Counted from the stretch's first letter, positions 37,944-49,549 are shown. The stretch is 64,000 nt of DNA from Noviherbaspirillum cavernae (GCF_003590875.1 NZ_QYUN01000002.1:2790001-2854000), one strand, 5' to 3'. A program made the numbers and translations. The notes: a model not told the origin generated them from the letters alone.

Positions 37944-37978
37944 TGCAACCGCAAGGCCTGCCTTGGCGCTCGGTTGCA
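37944..37978 (-). terminator. Stem-loop after the TusA-like gene, possible terminator
   Basis: Outer stem TGCAACCG/CGGTTGCA (8 bp) encloses an inner CAAGG/CCTTG hairpin. On the minus strand it is 23 bp after the gene, but the T-rich stretch (GGTTTTTCGCTTTTTTG) begins some 20 bases further on, so terminator function is uncertain. Confidence 0.45.
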
Positions 37979-38000
37979 GATCGAGAGGAGCGCGAGGCGC

Positions 38001-38228
38001 TTACTTCCGTTTCATGAAAAAGGTAAATACCTGATTTTCTTCGCTATGGGAGAGGAGTTCGTTGCCGGTCTGCTTCGAGAATGCCTGAAAGTCGCGCACT
38101 GATCCCGGATCGGTTGCCATGACGCGCAGCACCTGCCCGCTCGCCATTTCCGCCAATGCCTTCTTCGCTTTCAGAATGGGCAGCGGACAATTCAACCCGC
38201 GTGCGTCAAGCTCTTTTTGAAATTCCAT
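38001..38228 (-). CDS. TusA-like sulfurtransferase
   Basis: 75 residues. The CPxP motif (ARGLNCPLPILKAKKAL, Cys near residue 13) and the two-layer TusA/SirA fold are intact. These proteins accept a persulfide on the cysteine and pass sulfur to tRNA 2-thiouridine or other pathways; the exact path here is unknown. ATG 38228 has GAGAG seven bases upstream, whereas the ATG at 38234 sits directly on it. Confidence 0.88.
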   Translation of the reverse strand: MEFQKELDARGLNCPLPILKAKKALAEMASGQVLRVMATDPGSVRDFQAFSKQTGNELLSHSEENQVFTFFMKRK

Positions 38229-38329
38229 GGCCATGCTCTCGGGAGAGAGGAATGAATGCAGAATTGGAAATTCTACTCCAAACGCCCGAAATTTGTGCGT
38301 CGCAACAAGAAATATCTGTTTTCAGGAAA

Positions 38330-38848
38330 TCAAGATGCCGGCCAGTCGAGATACTCCACCGGCAGACCGCGGGCGCGCATCCAGTCCGCCATGGCGTGGC
38401 CGGTTCCGGCGTGCCATGGGCGAAGCTTCTCGGGCGCAATCAGCCGGTAATCCACCAGCTCTTCGGAGAGCCGGATGTCGCCGGCGGCTTTCACGTGATA
38501 GGCAATGATGAGTTCGTTCTTGCGGATGAACTCGTAGACGCCGATCAAGCTGATTTCTGTGGCGTCGAGATTGGTTTCTTCCTTGAGTTCGCGCGCCACG
38601 CCTTGTTCCGGCGTTTCGCCGCGCTCCATGAAGCCGGTGATCAGTGCAAACATCTTTTCCGGCCAGGCCGCATTGCGCGCCAACAGAATGCGGCCCTCGA
38701 CTTCGACCAGGGCGGCCAATACCGGAAGCGGATTATCCCAGTGCGTCCAATGTCCGTCGGGGCAGGCGAGGCGGACCTTGCCGCCCTCGCCCACATCCGC
38801 GCGCTCGATGAGCTGCGCGGCACACATCGGACAGTATTGGTAGGTCAT
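38330..38848 (-). CDS. Nudix hydrolase with N-terminal zinc ribbon (NudC-like)
   Basis: 172 residues. The N-terminus has a CPMC...C-PDGH zinc ribbon as in NADH pyrophosphatase. The Nudix box GFMERGETPEQGVARELKEE is complete (near residue 87). It could hydrolyse NADH or a nucleoside diphosphate derivative; it is shorter than NudC, so only the class is certain. ATG 38848 is 16 bp after the alaS stop; GAGGCGGG precedes it. Probably cotranscribed with alaS. Confidence 0.85.
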   Translation of the reverse strand: MTYQYCPMCAAQLIERADVGEGGKVRLACPDGHWTHWDNPLPVLAALVEVEGRILLARNAAWPEKMFALITGFMERGETPEQGVARELKEETNLDATEISLIGVYEFIRKNELIIAYHVKAAGDIRLSEELVDYRLIAPEKLRPWHAGTGHAMADWMRARGLPVEYLDWPAS

Positions 38849-38864
38849 CCCGCCTCGCCGCGCA

Positions 38865-41474
<2,610 letters not shown>

Positions 41475-41548
41475 GTTCTTTGGCAGATAGGTGGCGAAGC
41501 GTTGCAAACCATTGATTATACGTGATAAGCCCCTCTGAATCCGGCAAG

Positions 41549-41572
41549 AAAAAGCGCGCCGGACAGGCGCTG
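41549..41572 (-). terminator. Possible terminator upstream of alaS
   Basis: On the minus strand GCGCC-TGTCC-GGCGC is followed by GCTTTTTCTT. The stem is short (5 bp, extendable with a bulge). It would end transcripts from the glycerophosphodiesterase gene, 185 bp after its stop. Confidence 0.4.
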
Positions 41573-41757
41573 CAGGCCTTTTTCTGACATGGATTGCCAG
41601 CCATCATTGTCATTTGATTAATTGCGCTGCGAGCCTTCGCATCCGCCGATGAACGCCCTTGCACCGGCAGCGTTCGGCACGCCGCATCTGATCAAACCGC
41701 AGATGAAAAGACACTGCAGTGAGCGGAAACTGCGCGTCGCGCAGCAAGCCGTTTCAA

Positions 41758-42513
41758 TCAAGAAAACTGCGGGCCGATCACATCGATCCGGTCCGTGCAA
41801 AACGCATCCACGCCCCACGACAGGATTTCGCGTGCGCGCCCGGGATCATTGACGGTGTAGCAAAACAGGCCGAAGCCCTGGCCCTTGATTTCGCGCGCCT
41901 GATCCGCGGATAACTTCTTGTGATTCGTGTGCAGGGCAATGGCGTCGAGCGCCTGCAATTTTTGTCGCCAATCCGCCGGGATGGCATCGACCAGATAGCC
42001 TCGCGGAATTTCGGCGGCCGCATCCCTTGCAGCCGCCAGGGCATCGAAGGAGAACGAGGAAAACAGGGGCAGCGCCGCAGCAGGTGCGCCCGACGCGATC
42101 TCCGCAGCAAACAGGCGGCGGGCGATTTCCGCCACCACGCGTCCGGTTTGCACATCAAATCCGGGAGCGGGCTTGATCTCCACATTCATCCATATGTGAT
42201 GTTTCTTGCAGTAATGCACGGCCTCTTCAAAGGTCGGCACGCACTCGCCTGCGAATTGCACGCCGAACCAGGCGCCGGCATCCATGCGGGTCAGTTCGCC
42301 GGCAGTGGCGTCCGACACGTTACCGGTGCCCTTGATCGTTCGGCCGAACACCGGATCGTGCATCAGTATCGGCACATTGTCGGCGGAGAGCATGACGTCG
42401 AATTCAACGGCCCTGAACCCATGCTGCACGCCGCAGCGCATGGCGGCCAACGTGTTTTCGGGCGCCAGCGTGCCGCCGCCGCGATGCGCAATGATTCCGG
42501 GATAGGGCCACAT
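41758..42513 (-). CDS. ugpQ: Glycerophosphodiester phosphodiesterase (UgpQ-like)
   Basis: 251 residues. GIIAHRGGGTLAPENTLAAM (catalytic His and Arg-Gly), EFDVMLSADNVPILMHDPVFGRTIKGTG and MNVEIKPAPG are the GDPD signatures; the acid/base residues HRG, E-x-D and H-D-P are all present. No signal peptide, so it is the cytosolic UgpQ type, releasing glycerol 3-phosphate from deacylated phospholipid head-group diesters. ATG 42513 with AGAGAG upstream; a GTG at 42540 is in frame. Confidence 0.92.
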   Translation of the reverse strand: MWPYPGIIAHRGGGTLAPENTLAAMRCGVQHGFRAVEFDVMLSADNVPILMHDPVFGRTIKGTGNVSDATAGELTRMDAGAWFGVQFAGECVPTFEEAVHYCKKHHIWMNVEIKPAPGFDVQTGRVVAEIARRLFAAEIASGAPAAALPLFSSFSFDALAAARDAAAEIPRGYLVDAIPADWRQKLQALDAIALHTNHKKLSADQAREIKGQGFGLFCYTVNDPGRAREILSWGVDAFCTDRIDVIGPQFS

Positions 42514-42642
42514 GCGAATTCTCTCTGGAATGAAGTACACAGAAACGAAGTCTAAAGCACAGCAGTAGAATCAGGCACGGCTTCACGAGCGCGTTCACAA
42601 CGACCACTTCTTTCGACATTTATCCGCAGGACAATCCACAAG

Positions 42643-43881
42643 ATGACTGACGCATCGCTGAAAAAGGCATTGGGACATATTCGCGTGCTGGACTTGACGC
42701 GCGTATTGGCAGGACCGTGGTGCGCGCAGAATCTGGCTGATCTCGGCGCCGACGTCATCAAGATCGAACGCCCCGACACAGGCGACGACACGCGCCACTG
42801 GGGGCCGCCCTACCTGAAGGATGCCGAGGGCCGCGACACGGCGGAAGCAGCCTACTACCTCGCCGCCAATCGCGGCAAGCGCTCGGTGACACTCGACATC
42901 GCCACGCCGGAAGGGCAGGAAATCATTCGCCAGCTCGCACGCGTGTCGGACGTCGTGCTGGAGAATTACAAGGTCGGGCAGTTGAAGAAGTACGGACTGG
43001 ATTACGCATCCCTGCGGCGCGAAAAGCCCGACCTGATCTATTGCTCCATCACCGGCTTCGGCCAGACCGGTCCGTATGCGCAGCGCGCCGGTTACGATTT
43101 CATCGTGCAGGGCATGGGCGGCTTCATGTCACTCACCGGCGAGCGCGATGATCTTCCCGGTGGCGGGCCGCAAAAGGCAGGGGTGGCGATTTCCGATCTG
43201 ATGACGGGCATGTACTCGACCATCGCCGTGATGGCGGCGCTGACGCACCGCGACCGCACCGGCGAAGGCCAGTACATCGACATGGCACTGCTCGACGTGC
43301 AGGTGGCGATGCTGGCCAACATGAACACCAACTATCTCGCCAGCGGCAACGCGCCGAGACGCTGGGGCAATGCGCATCCGAACATCGTGCCCTATCAGAC
43401 CTTCGCGACGTCGGATGGACACATCATTGTCGCGGTCGGCAATGACGGCCAATATCGCAGATTTGTCGAAACGGGCGGACGGCCGGAACTGGCAACGGAC
43501 GATCGTTTTGCCACCAACCCGATGCGGGTGCGCCATCGCGACACGCTGGTGCCACTGCTGGCCGAGATGGTGAAAACGAAGTCCAGACAGGAATGGATCG
43601 ATGCCTTGGAAATGGCCGGCGTGCCCTGCGGCCCGATCAACAACCTCGACGACGTGTTCGAGAATCCGCAGGTCGAGGCGCGCGGCCTGCGCATCGACCT
43701 GCCGCACCCGCACGGCGGCACGGTCAAGCTGGTCGGCAGTCCGATGAAAATGTCGGTCACGCCGCCGCAGTACGAGATGCCGCCGCCGCTGCTGGGAGAG
43801 CATACGGCGGAGGTGTTGCGTGAGGTGCTGGGGAAGAGCGAGGAGGAGATTGCGGTGCTGACGGGGAAGAGGATCATTTGA
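42643..43881 (+). CDS. CaiB/BaiF family (class III) CoA-transferase
   Basis: 412 residues. IRVLDLTRVLAGPWCAQNLADLGADVIKIERPDTGDDTR with the conserved catalytic Asp (near residue 170, DLMTGMYSTIAVMAAL region) and the GQYIDMALLDVQVAM helix are family III CoA-transferase features. Transfers CoA between carboxylic acids; substrate cannot be told. It is adjacent to, but divergent from, ugpQ and not in an evident operon. Confidence 0.93.
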   Translation: MTDASLKKALGHIRVLDLTRVLAGPWCAQNLADLGADVIKIERPDTGDDTRHWGPPYLKDAEGRDTAEAAYYLAANRGKRSVTLDIATPEGQEIIRQLARVSDVVLENYKVGQLKKYGLDYASLRREKPDLIYCSITGFGQTGPYAQRAGYDFIVQGMGGFMSLTGERDDLPGGGPQKAGVAISDLMTGMYSTIAVMAALTHRDRTGEGQYIDMALLDVQVAMLANMNTNYLASGNAPRRWGNAHPNIVPYQTFATSDGHIIVAVGNDGQYRRFVETGGRPELATDDRFATNPMRVRHRDTLVPLLAEMVKTKSRQEWIDALEMAGVPCGPINNLDDVFENPQVEARGLRIDLPHPHGGTVKLVGSPMKMSVTPPQYEMPPPLLGEHTAEVLREVLGKSEEEIAVLTGKRII

Positions 43882-43900
43882 TTGTGTGAGGCGGAGGGCT

Positions 43901-43924
43901 GTCATTCCGAACGCAGTGAGGAAT
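43901..43924. repeat. 24-bp dispersed repeat, copy 1
   Basis: The 24-bp sequence starting GTCATTCCGAACGCAGTGAG is identical to 51330-51353. Similar short sequences are common intergenic repeats in Burkholderiales. It lies between two convergent genes. Confidence 0.55.
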
Positions 43925-43978
43925 CTCAACCGCCGCGCGCCGTAGCCGGCAACAATTCACCGCTACGGCATCACAACT

Positions 43979-45325
43979 TCACAGCACGAACCTGAGTTCC
44001 TTCACCAGCGCTCCCGGCAATCGCATGCTTCCCGTGCTGCGCGCGCCGTAGGTATCGGTATCGATCAGCAATTCCCGCTCCCGCGTCAATCCGAGCAGAT
44101 TCTCACCCAGCATGCGGTACAGCGAATCGTCGAAGCGCATCACGTTCAGCGGCGCCTTGATCTCTCCGTTTTCCACCCAGAAGGTGGCGAAGCGGGTCAT
44201 GCCGGTGAGGCGAAAATTGCTGCGATCGGAGAAATTCAGATACCAGAGATTGCCGATGAACACGCCAGTGTCCAGCTCCTGCAGCGCGCGCGACTGCGGC
44301 AGAGCGCCGCCCGCAAGATCGAGCGAATTGGCCGACTCGCCGCCGTCCGCGCCATTGGTCGCGATACCGTATTCCTTCGCCGTGCGCGGGGAAATCATGC
44401 TACCCGCCAGACATCCCTGCTCGATCAAGGCGATACGCTCCGGCTTGATGAAGCCCTCGTTCTGGAACGCCGGGGCCAGACCATCGGCGGTGTTTTCCGC
44501 CAGCGTCACGGCAGGATTGAGTTGCCATCCTTCATCGCGCATGCGGCGCAGTGAACTCTGCCTGGTCCGCAGGGCCTTTTCCGACAAGCCATCCCAGTTC
44601 AGCATGCCGATGATGTCGCTCAACGCAGCCGGCGTGAGATAGGCGCGATATGCGCCGGGCCGGATGCTGATCGGTGTGCGCTGGAGCATGGCGAGCTGCG
44701 CGGCGGCGTTTGCAAATTTTTCGCGGAACTCTGCGCTGCTCCATTCAAAACCGGCATGGGTGGTTTTCACCGCCTTGTCGCGACTCTGGTACAGACTCCA
44801 GTCGAGATTGAAGCTGGCGCTCTGATGCCAGTTGCGTTGCCCGAACGAATTCGCGAAACCGCGCCAGAGCGGGCCGGCGGCGAGAATGCCAACCATGTCA
44901 TGGCCTTGGGCCGCAGTCAGCGCCTCGTCGACGATTGCGCCGGTTTCAGGCAACTGCGATGCGGAGATATGCTCGCTCGATTGCACTTCGGTCGAGATCA
45001 ACAGGTGCGGATCTTCCGGCAATTCCGGCAGGCGGGAACGCAGCCCGTTCAACATGTATTCCAGCAAGGGGCGGTCGGATTCGAGATTGCCCGCCAGCGA
45101 GGTCGATGTCTTCGCATGGCGCATGCCATCGATCAGGTGCAGCGACAGATAAATCTGCCGCACATGCCCCGGCTGGCGAATGGCGCTGCGGTTGAAGCGC
45201 ACGAAATCGGAGGCTTCCGCAGAAAGCCAGCAGGTGTATTGCTCTTTTCCCTTGAGACGCGTATCGAGGAAAGCGGCGAGATCGTGAAAATAATTCTGCA
45301 TGTCGTTCCGCATTGCTTGCATCAT
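43979..45325 (-). CDS. TldE/PmbA-like partner protein
   Basis: 448 residues from an ATG at 45325 whose ATGA overlaps the TldD-like stop by four bases; GGGGGCGA lies upstream. Translation is therefore coupled. It has the PmbA/TldE fold pattern (SMRLPGALVKELRFVL C-terminus; KAPLNVMRFDDSLYRMLGENLLGLTRE) but no HExxxH metal site, as expected for the non-catalytic TldE partner. The frame extends to 45847 within the upstream gene, which is not credible. TldD/TldE proteolyse small peptides such as microcins and mature RiPPs; substrate here unknown. Confidence 0.85.
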   Translation of the reverse strand: MMQAMRNDMQNYFHDLAAFLDTRLKGKEQYTCWLSAEASDFVRFNRSAIRQPGHVRQIYLSLHLIDGMRHAKTSTSLAGNLESDRPLLEYMLNGLRSRLPELPEDPHLLISTEVQSSEHISASQLPETGAIVDEALTAAQGHDMVGILAAGPLWRGFANSFGQRNWHQSASFNLDWSLYQSRDKAVKTTHAGFEWSSAEFREKFANAAAQLAMLQRTPISIRPGAYRAYLTPAALSDIIGMLNWDGLSEKALRTRQSSLRRMRDEGWQLNPAVTLAENTADGLAPAFQNEGFIKPERIALIEQGCLAGSMISPRTAKEYGIATNGADGGESANSLDLAGGALPQSRALQELDTGVFIGNLWYLNFSDRSNFRLTGMTRFATFWVENGEIKAPLNVMRFDDSLYRMLGENLLGLTRERELLIDTDTYGARSTGSMRLPGALVKELRFVL

Positions 45326-46761
45326 TCGCCCCCAAACACATCGATATTCCCGAACAGGCATGCGGGCGAGGCGTGGCCGACGCGGATCACTTGCGACGGC
45401 TCGCCCTTGCCGCAGAACGGCGTGCCCATCACGTTGAAGGTCGATTGATCGCCGACCGCCTTGAGCGAGCGCCAGAAAGTCGCCGAGATGCCGCGATAAT
45501 TCGGGTTCTTGACGATGCCTTTCAGCTCGCCATCCTCGATCAATCGCCCGAATTCGCAGCCGAACTGGAACTTGTTGCGCGAATCGTCGATGGACCACGA
45601 CACATTGGTATCCATCAGCACGCCGCGTTCGACCGAGCGGATCATCTCGTCGAGCCTTGAACTGCCGGGTTCGATGTTCAGGTTCGCCATGCGGTCGATG
45701 GGCGGGCGATTCCAGCTGCAGGCACGCGAATTCGCCACGCCAGCCATGCCGGCGCGCGCCTGCGACACCGCACCGCCCAGCGGGCGTTCGAGGAGGCCGT
45801 TGCGGATCAGGAAGGTACGCTCGGCGGGCGAGCCGTCGTCGTCCCATCCATAGCTGGCGAATTGCTCGGGCCGCGTCGGATCGTAGGTGACGTTCAGCAG
45901 ATTCGCGCCATATTGATAATGGCCGAACATGTCGAGCGTGACGAAGCTGGTGCCGGCGAAATTGCGTTCATCGCCGAGAATGCGATCCAGTTCGAGCGGA
46001 TGGCCGATCGATTCATGAATCTGCAGCATCATTTGTTCCGGCATCAACAGCAAGTCCATGCTGCCGCTCGGACAATTCGGCGCGGCGAGCAAGTCAAGTG
46101 CCTCCTGCGCGACGCGCCGCCCCGCGCCATGGAATCCGGCCTGCTCCAGCACTTCGAGTCCGCCCTGCCGGCAGTAGCCGTTGTATTGTCCGCCGAGGCT
46201 GCGGGTTTGCGTGTCGGCGCCCTGATTGGCGGTCGCCGCGAGGCCCGGGATCAGGTAGCGGAAATGCTGCGCGATATCACCGCCATCCACCGTCAGGTAA
46301 AGCTGCGACGACGCGACCGACCAGACCGATGCTTGCCAATCCACGACGCGCGGATCGATGGCGCAGGCATGCGACTCCTGCATCAGCAGGTCGATCAAGT
46401 CCTTGCGGCTCCACTCCTTGCCGTTCGGCGAGGCGGGGCTTTCAAACAAACCGCTCGGGCGCGGCAGTGCAATGGCGGAATAGTCGACCACCGAGCGGCC
46501 CCGACTGGCCTCGGCCCACGCCTGCGCGCGAGCGATCGCATCCTGCAAGCCGGCGCGCGTCACGTCACTGCTTGCCGCATAGCCATATCCGCCGCGATGC
46601 ATGACCGTGATCATCGCGCCGCGGTCGATGCCGGACGAAACGGGTTGCAGAACGTTCTGACGCACCGTCAGCTGCTCGCTGGCTTCCTCGACAAAACGCA
46701 GGGAGCAGAAGTCGACCGCCGGAGCCAGATCCTTGAACAAGGTTCGGATGGAATCGAACAA
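45322..46761 (-). CDS. TldD-like metalloprotease subunit
   Basis: 479 residues. The zinc motif HESIGH (HExxxH) is at residues 249-254, followed by PLELDRILGDERNFAGTSFV; the classical TldD has HEAVGHGLEGD, so this is a diverged paralogue. Start is TTG at 46761 with GAGGTG upstream; no ATG fits. TldD and TldE form a heterodimer that degrades unfolded peptides and matures some RiPP antibiotics. The pair may be the second set in this genome, as Burkholderiales usually have a standard tldD elsewhere (inference). Confidence 0.87.
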   Translation of the reverse strand: MFDSIRTLFKDLAPAVDFCSLRFVEEASEQLTVRQNVLQPVSSGIDRGAMITVMHRGGYGYAASSDVTRAGLQDAIARAQAWAEASRGRSVVDYSAIALPRPSGLFESPASPNGKEWSRKDLIDLLMQESHACAIDPRVVDWQASVWSVASSQLYLTVDGGDIAQHFRYLIPGLAATANQGADTQTRSLGGQYNGYCRQGGLEVLEQAGFHGAGRRVAQEALDLLAAPNCPSGSMDLLLMPEQMMLQIHESIGHPLELDRILGDERNFAGTSFVTLDMFGHYQYGANLLNVTYDPTRPEQFASYGWDDDGSPAERTFLIRNGLLERPLGGAVSQARAGMAGVANSRACSWNRPPIDRMANLNIEPGSSRLDEMIRSVERGVLMDTNVSWSIDDSRNKFQFGCEFGRLIEDGELKGIVKNPNYRGISATFWRSLKAVGDQSTFNVMGTPFCGKGEPSQVIRVGHASPACLFGNIDVFGGE

Positions 46762-46971
46762 GATTCACCTCGATAAGAATGACGAAAAAACAGGATACAG
46801 GAGCATTCGACAGTCGGCCCGCTGCCGGACGGCAGGCGAACGGCTCCGTTTGCTCCGCAAAACGCCCTGTTCGCTCCTGCGATCCGCCGTTTCGTCGCAT
46901 TGCGCTACCGCCGCCGCGCGCGCTTGCCAATAATGCAGCCATCGACGAATCGCCCCACTCAGGAGAAGATC

Positions 46972-47352
46972 ATGGCATTCACTCCCCTCATTCTGACGCA
47001 TGTATTGGCAGCGAGCGGCGCATTGGTGATCGGCGGCATCACGCTGGCGATGAAGAAGGGTACGCGGACGCATCGCCTGTTCGGGCGCGTCTGGGTGGCG
47101 CTGATGTTCATCGCCGCGGCCGTGTCGTTCGGCATCCAGTCGAAGGGACATCTGTCGTGGATACATCTGCTGTCGGCATGGGTTCTGTTGCTGCTCGGCA
47201 TGTCGATCTATGCGGTCCTCAAGCGCAACATCAAGGCGCATCAAAGACGAATGATCGGTGCCTACATCGGGCTCATCGTCGCGGGCGCGTTCTCCTTCCT
47301 GCCGAACCGCCAGCTTGGCACACTGCTGTTGCAGACAACCGGACTCATTTGA
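46972..47352 (+). CDS. DUF2306-like small membrane protein
   Basis: 126 residues with four helices: LILTHVLAASGALVIGGITLAM, RVWVALMFIAAAVSFGIQSKG, HLLSAWVLLLLGMSIYAVL and GAYIGLIVAGAFSFLPNR. The HRLFGRVWV and HQRRMIGAYIGL motifs match DUF2306. AGGAGAAGATC precedes the ATG. First gene of a coupled operon with the 2TM, kinase and regulator genes. Function unknown; possibly a membrane sensor subunit of the kinase system (inference). Confidence 0.8.
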   Translation: MAFTPLILTHVLAASGALVIGGITLAMKKGTRTHRLFGRVWVALMFIAAAVSFGIQSKGHLSWIHLLSAWVLLLLGMSIYAVLKRNIKAHQRRMIGAYIGLIVAGAFSFLPNRQLGTLLLQTTGLI

Positions 47353-47363
47353 GGAAAGCCATC

Positions 47364-47645
47364 ATGTCAGACTCGATCACTCATCACGACGCGAAGCGTC
47401 ATGTCGAACGCAAGCTCGGCTTCTTCATCCACCTTGCCGTCTATCTGACGGTCAATGGCGGGCTGCTGCTTCTCAACCTGCTCATCGTTCCGGGAAGGTT
47501 CTGGGCGTGGGCGCCGCTGTTCGGCTGGGGAATCGGGTTACTATTCCACGGTCTCGCCGTTTTCCTGAGCGCGCCCGGCGCGACATGGAAGGCGCGCATG
47601 ATCGAGCAGGAAATGAAAAAGCATCAGCGACTCCAATCCGAATGA
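47364..47645 (+). CDS. 2TM-domain membrane protein
   Basis: 93 residues. Two predicted helices (FFIHLAVYLTVNGGLLLLNLLIV and PLFGWGIGLLFHGLAVFL) between a basic N-terminal helix with AKRHVERKLG and a C-terminal KHQRLQSE tail, the Pfam 2TM pattern. GAGGAAAGCC precedes the ATG. Its stop overlaps the kinase start (ATGA). In other bacteria the 2TM domain is found fused to or next to LytS-type histidine kinases, which supports joint function. Confidence 0.8.
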   Translation: MSDSITHHDAKRHVERKLGFFIHLAVYLTVNGGLLLLNLLIVPGRFWAWAPLFGWGIGLLFHGLAVFLSAPGATWKARMIEQEMKKHQRLQSE

Positions 47646-48727
47646 CTTCCTCCTTGCCCGCCCCACTCCACATGCGCGCCCTGTTCCGGCGTTTGCCGAC
47701 CGACCTGGCCATCGTCACCGTTTTCAACGTGCTGATCGCGGTGACGCTGACCTACCTGGTACGCACGGGAAGCCCCTTGTCAGTGAATCTCGCGTATTCG
47801 CTGTGCATCGGCACCCTCGCGCTGCTGTTCTGCGACGTCCCGCGCCTGCTGCTGTGGGGCGAGGGCAAGCCGCCCAGACTGCCGTTCTTTCTGATTCTGG
47901 CCATCGCGAATCCGATTGCCTGGTATCTGGGCGTCGGCATCGCCACGCATATTCTCGGCATTCCACGTGAAAACTTCACGCTCGCCCGCGCCAGGAACCC
48001 GACCGGTTTCCTCACCTTCTTCGCCCTGGTCTCGCTGTTCATCTGCTGGTACTTCTGGAACCGCGGCAAGCTGCAGCTGCTCGCCGCCGAAGCCGCAACC
48101 GAAAAGGCCAGAACCGCCGCCATCGAAAAGCAGGCCATGCAGGCGCAGCTGCAAATGCTGCAGGTCCAGATCGAACCGCACATGCTGTTCAACACGCTGG
48201 CCAACCTGCGCGGCCTGATCGCGCTCGATCCGCCGCGCGCGCAGCACATGCTGGACCAGTTGATCCAGTACCTGCGCGCCACGCTCACCTCGTCGCGCGC
48301 CGAAAAGACCACGCTGGATCAGGAATTCGCGCTGATGGAAGCCTATCTCGGCCTCATGTCGGTACGCATGGGTGCGCGCCTGTCGCATGACTTGCAGCTG
48401 CCGGATGCATTGCGCGATCTGCCGGTTCCGCCCATGCTGTTGCAGCCGCTGGTCGAAAACGCGATCAAGCACGGACTGGAGCCGAAGATGGACGATGGAC
48501 ACATCGGTATCCGTGCGGAGCAGCAGGACGGCATGCTGATCCTGACCGTTGCCGATACCGGACTCGGCCTCGATGCGCCTGTCTCCGACACGCCCGGCAC
48601 GCATGTCGGTTTGGCGAATGTGCGCGAGCGCCTGCAGGCGCTGTACGGCGAGCGCGCGACGTTCACCCTGACACCCAATGCGCCGACCGGCGTGATCGCC
48701 CGACTCACTCTTCCGACAAGACCATGA
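47642..48727 (+). CDS. LytS/YehU-type sensor histidine kinase
   Basis: 361 residues. Several N-terminal helices (about 20-160), coiled coil, then the His_kinase domain with the phospho-acceptor in QVQIEPHMLFNTLANLRGLI, and the ATPase part with QPLVENAIKHGLEPK (N box) and TVADTGLGL (G1). ATG 47642 overlaps the 2TM stop by four bases and the C-terminus overlaps the regulator ATG, so translation is coupled. It phosphorylates the LytTR regulator encoded next. Signal unknown; the small membrane proteins upstream are candidate partners. Confidence 0.92.
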   Translation: MTSSLPAPLHMRALFRRLPTDLAIVTVFNVLIAVTLTYLVRTGSPLSVNLAYSLCIGTLALLFCDVPRLLLWGEGKPPRLPFFLILAIANPIAWYLGVGIATHILGIPRENFTLARARNPTGFLTFFALVSLFICWYFWNRGKLQLLAAEAATEKARTAAIEKQAMQAQLQMLQVQIEPHMLFNTLANLRGLIALDPPRAQHMLDQLIQYLRATLTSSRAEKTTLDQEFALMEAYLGLMSVRMGARLSHDLQLPDALRDLPVPPMLLQPLVENAIKHGLEPKMDDGHIGIRAEQQDGMLILTVADTGLGLDAPVSDTPGTHVGLANVRERLQALYGERATFTLTPNAPTGVIARLTLPTRP

Positions 48728-49515
48728 CCAGCCTGCGCGCCATCATCGCCGAAGACGAACCCATCCTTGCCTATTCCCTGGTGCAGACGCTGAACCGGCT
48801 GTGGCCCGAGCTGCAGATCGGCGCAGTGCTGGAAAACGGCGTGGCCGCCGTGAGTGAAGCGCTTGCCCAGCACCCCGACATTCTTTTCCTCGACATCAAG
48901 ATGCCAGGCAAGACCGGGCTTGAAGCGGCGCAGGAACTGGCCGAAGACTGGCCCGAGGACATCCCGTTTCCGCTGCTGGTGTTCGTCACCGCCTACGACG
49001 AATATGCGCTGCAGGCGTTCGACCAGGCGGCGGCCGACTATGTGCTCAAGCCGGTGAGCGACGAGCGGCTCGCGAAAACCGTCGACCGCCTGAAGGCGCG
49101 CCTTGTGCAGCATCAGGAACGCAACGGCGAGCTGGAGCGCATCGTCGGCCAGCTGCGCGCTCTGGTTCCCGCGCCGTTCGCCACGACCGAACGCCTGAGC
49201 ATCATCCGCGCTGCCGTGGGCAACCAGATCCGCATGATTCCGATAGGCGAGGTGCTGTACTTCGAAGCGACCGACAAATACGTCAACGTCGTCACCGCCG
49301 ACAGCGAATCGCTGATCCGCACCAGCCTGAAGGAACTGCTGCCGCAGCTCGACAACGACCGGTTCTGGCAAATCCATCGCGGCACCGTGGTCAACACCGC
49401 GTGCATCCAGGCCGCCGTGCGCGATGACAGCGGCAAACTGTCGCTCAAGCTGCACGGCCGCAGCGAAAGCCTCGTCGTCAGCCGCGTCTTCTCCCATCTT
49501 TTCAAGCAGATGTAG
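48724..49515 (+). CDS. LytTR-family response regulator
   Basis: 263 residues. Receiver with acidic pocket (IAEDEPILAYSLVQTL), phospho-acceptor Asp57 (DILFLDIKMPGKTG) and K in YVLKPVSDERL, then a LytTR DNA-binding domain (IRMIPIGEVLYFEATDKYVNVVT; WQIHRGTVVNTACIQAAVRDD). Starts in the kinase gene overlap (ATGA). LytTR regulators bind paired 9-bp repeats and control surface, capsule or bacteriocin genes. Last gene of the four-gene operon. Confidence 0.94.
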   Translation: MTSLRAIIAEDEPILAYSLVQTLNRLWPELQIGAVLENGVAAVSEALAQHPDILFLDIKMPGKTGLEAAQELAEDWPEDIPFPLLVFVTAYDEYALQAFDQAAADYVLKPVSDERLAKTVDRLKARLVQHQERNGELERIVGQLRALVPAPFATTERLSIIRAAVGNQIRMIPIGEVLYFEATDKYVNVVTADSESLIRTSLKELLPQLDNDRFWQIHRGTVVNTACIQAAVRDDSGKLSLKLHGRSESLVVSRVFSHLFKQM

Positions 49516-49549
49516 AACGTTCCCTCGGGTCTTTCGTGCCTTTCTTGCA

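Noticed and set aside
45326..45847. N-terminal extension of the TldE-like gene
   Set aside because: It lies inside the TldD-like gene, is Arg-rich, and the ATGA overlap with a ribosome site gives a far better start.
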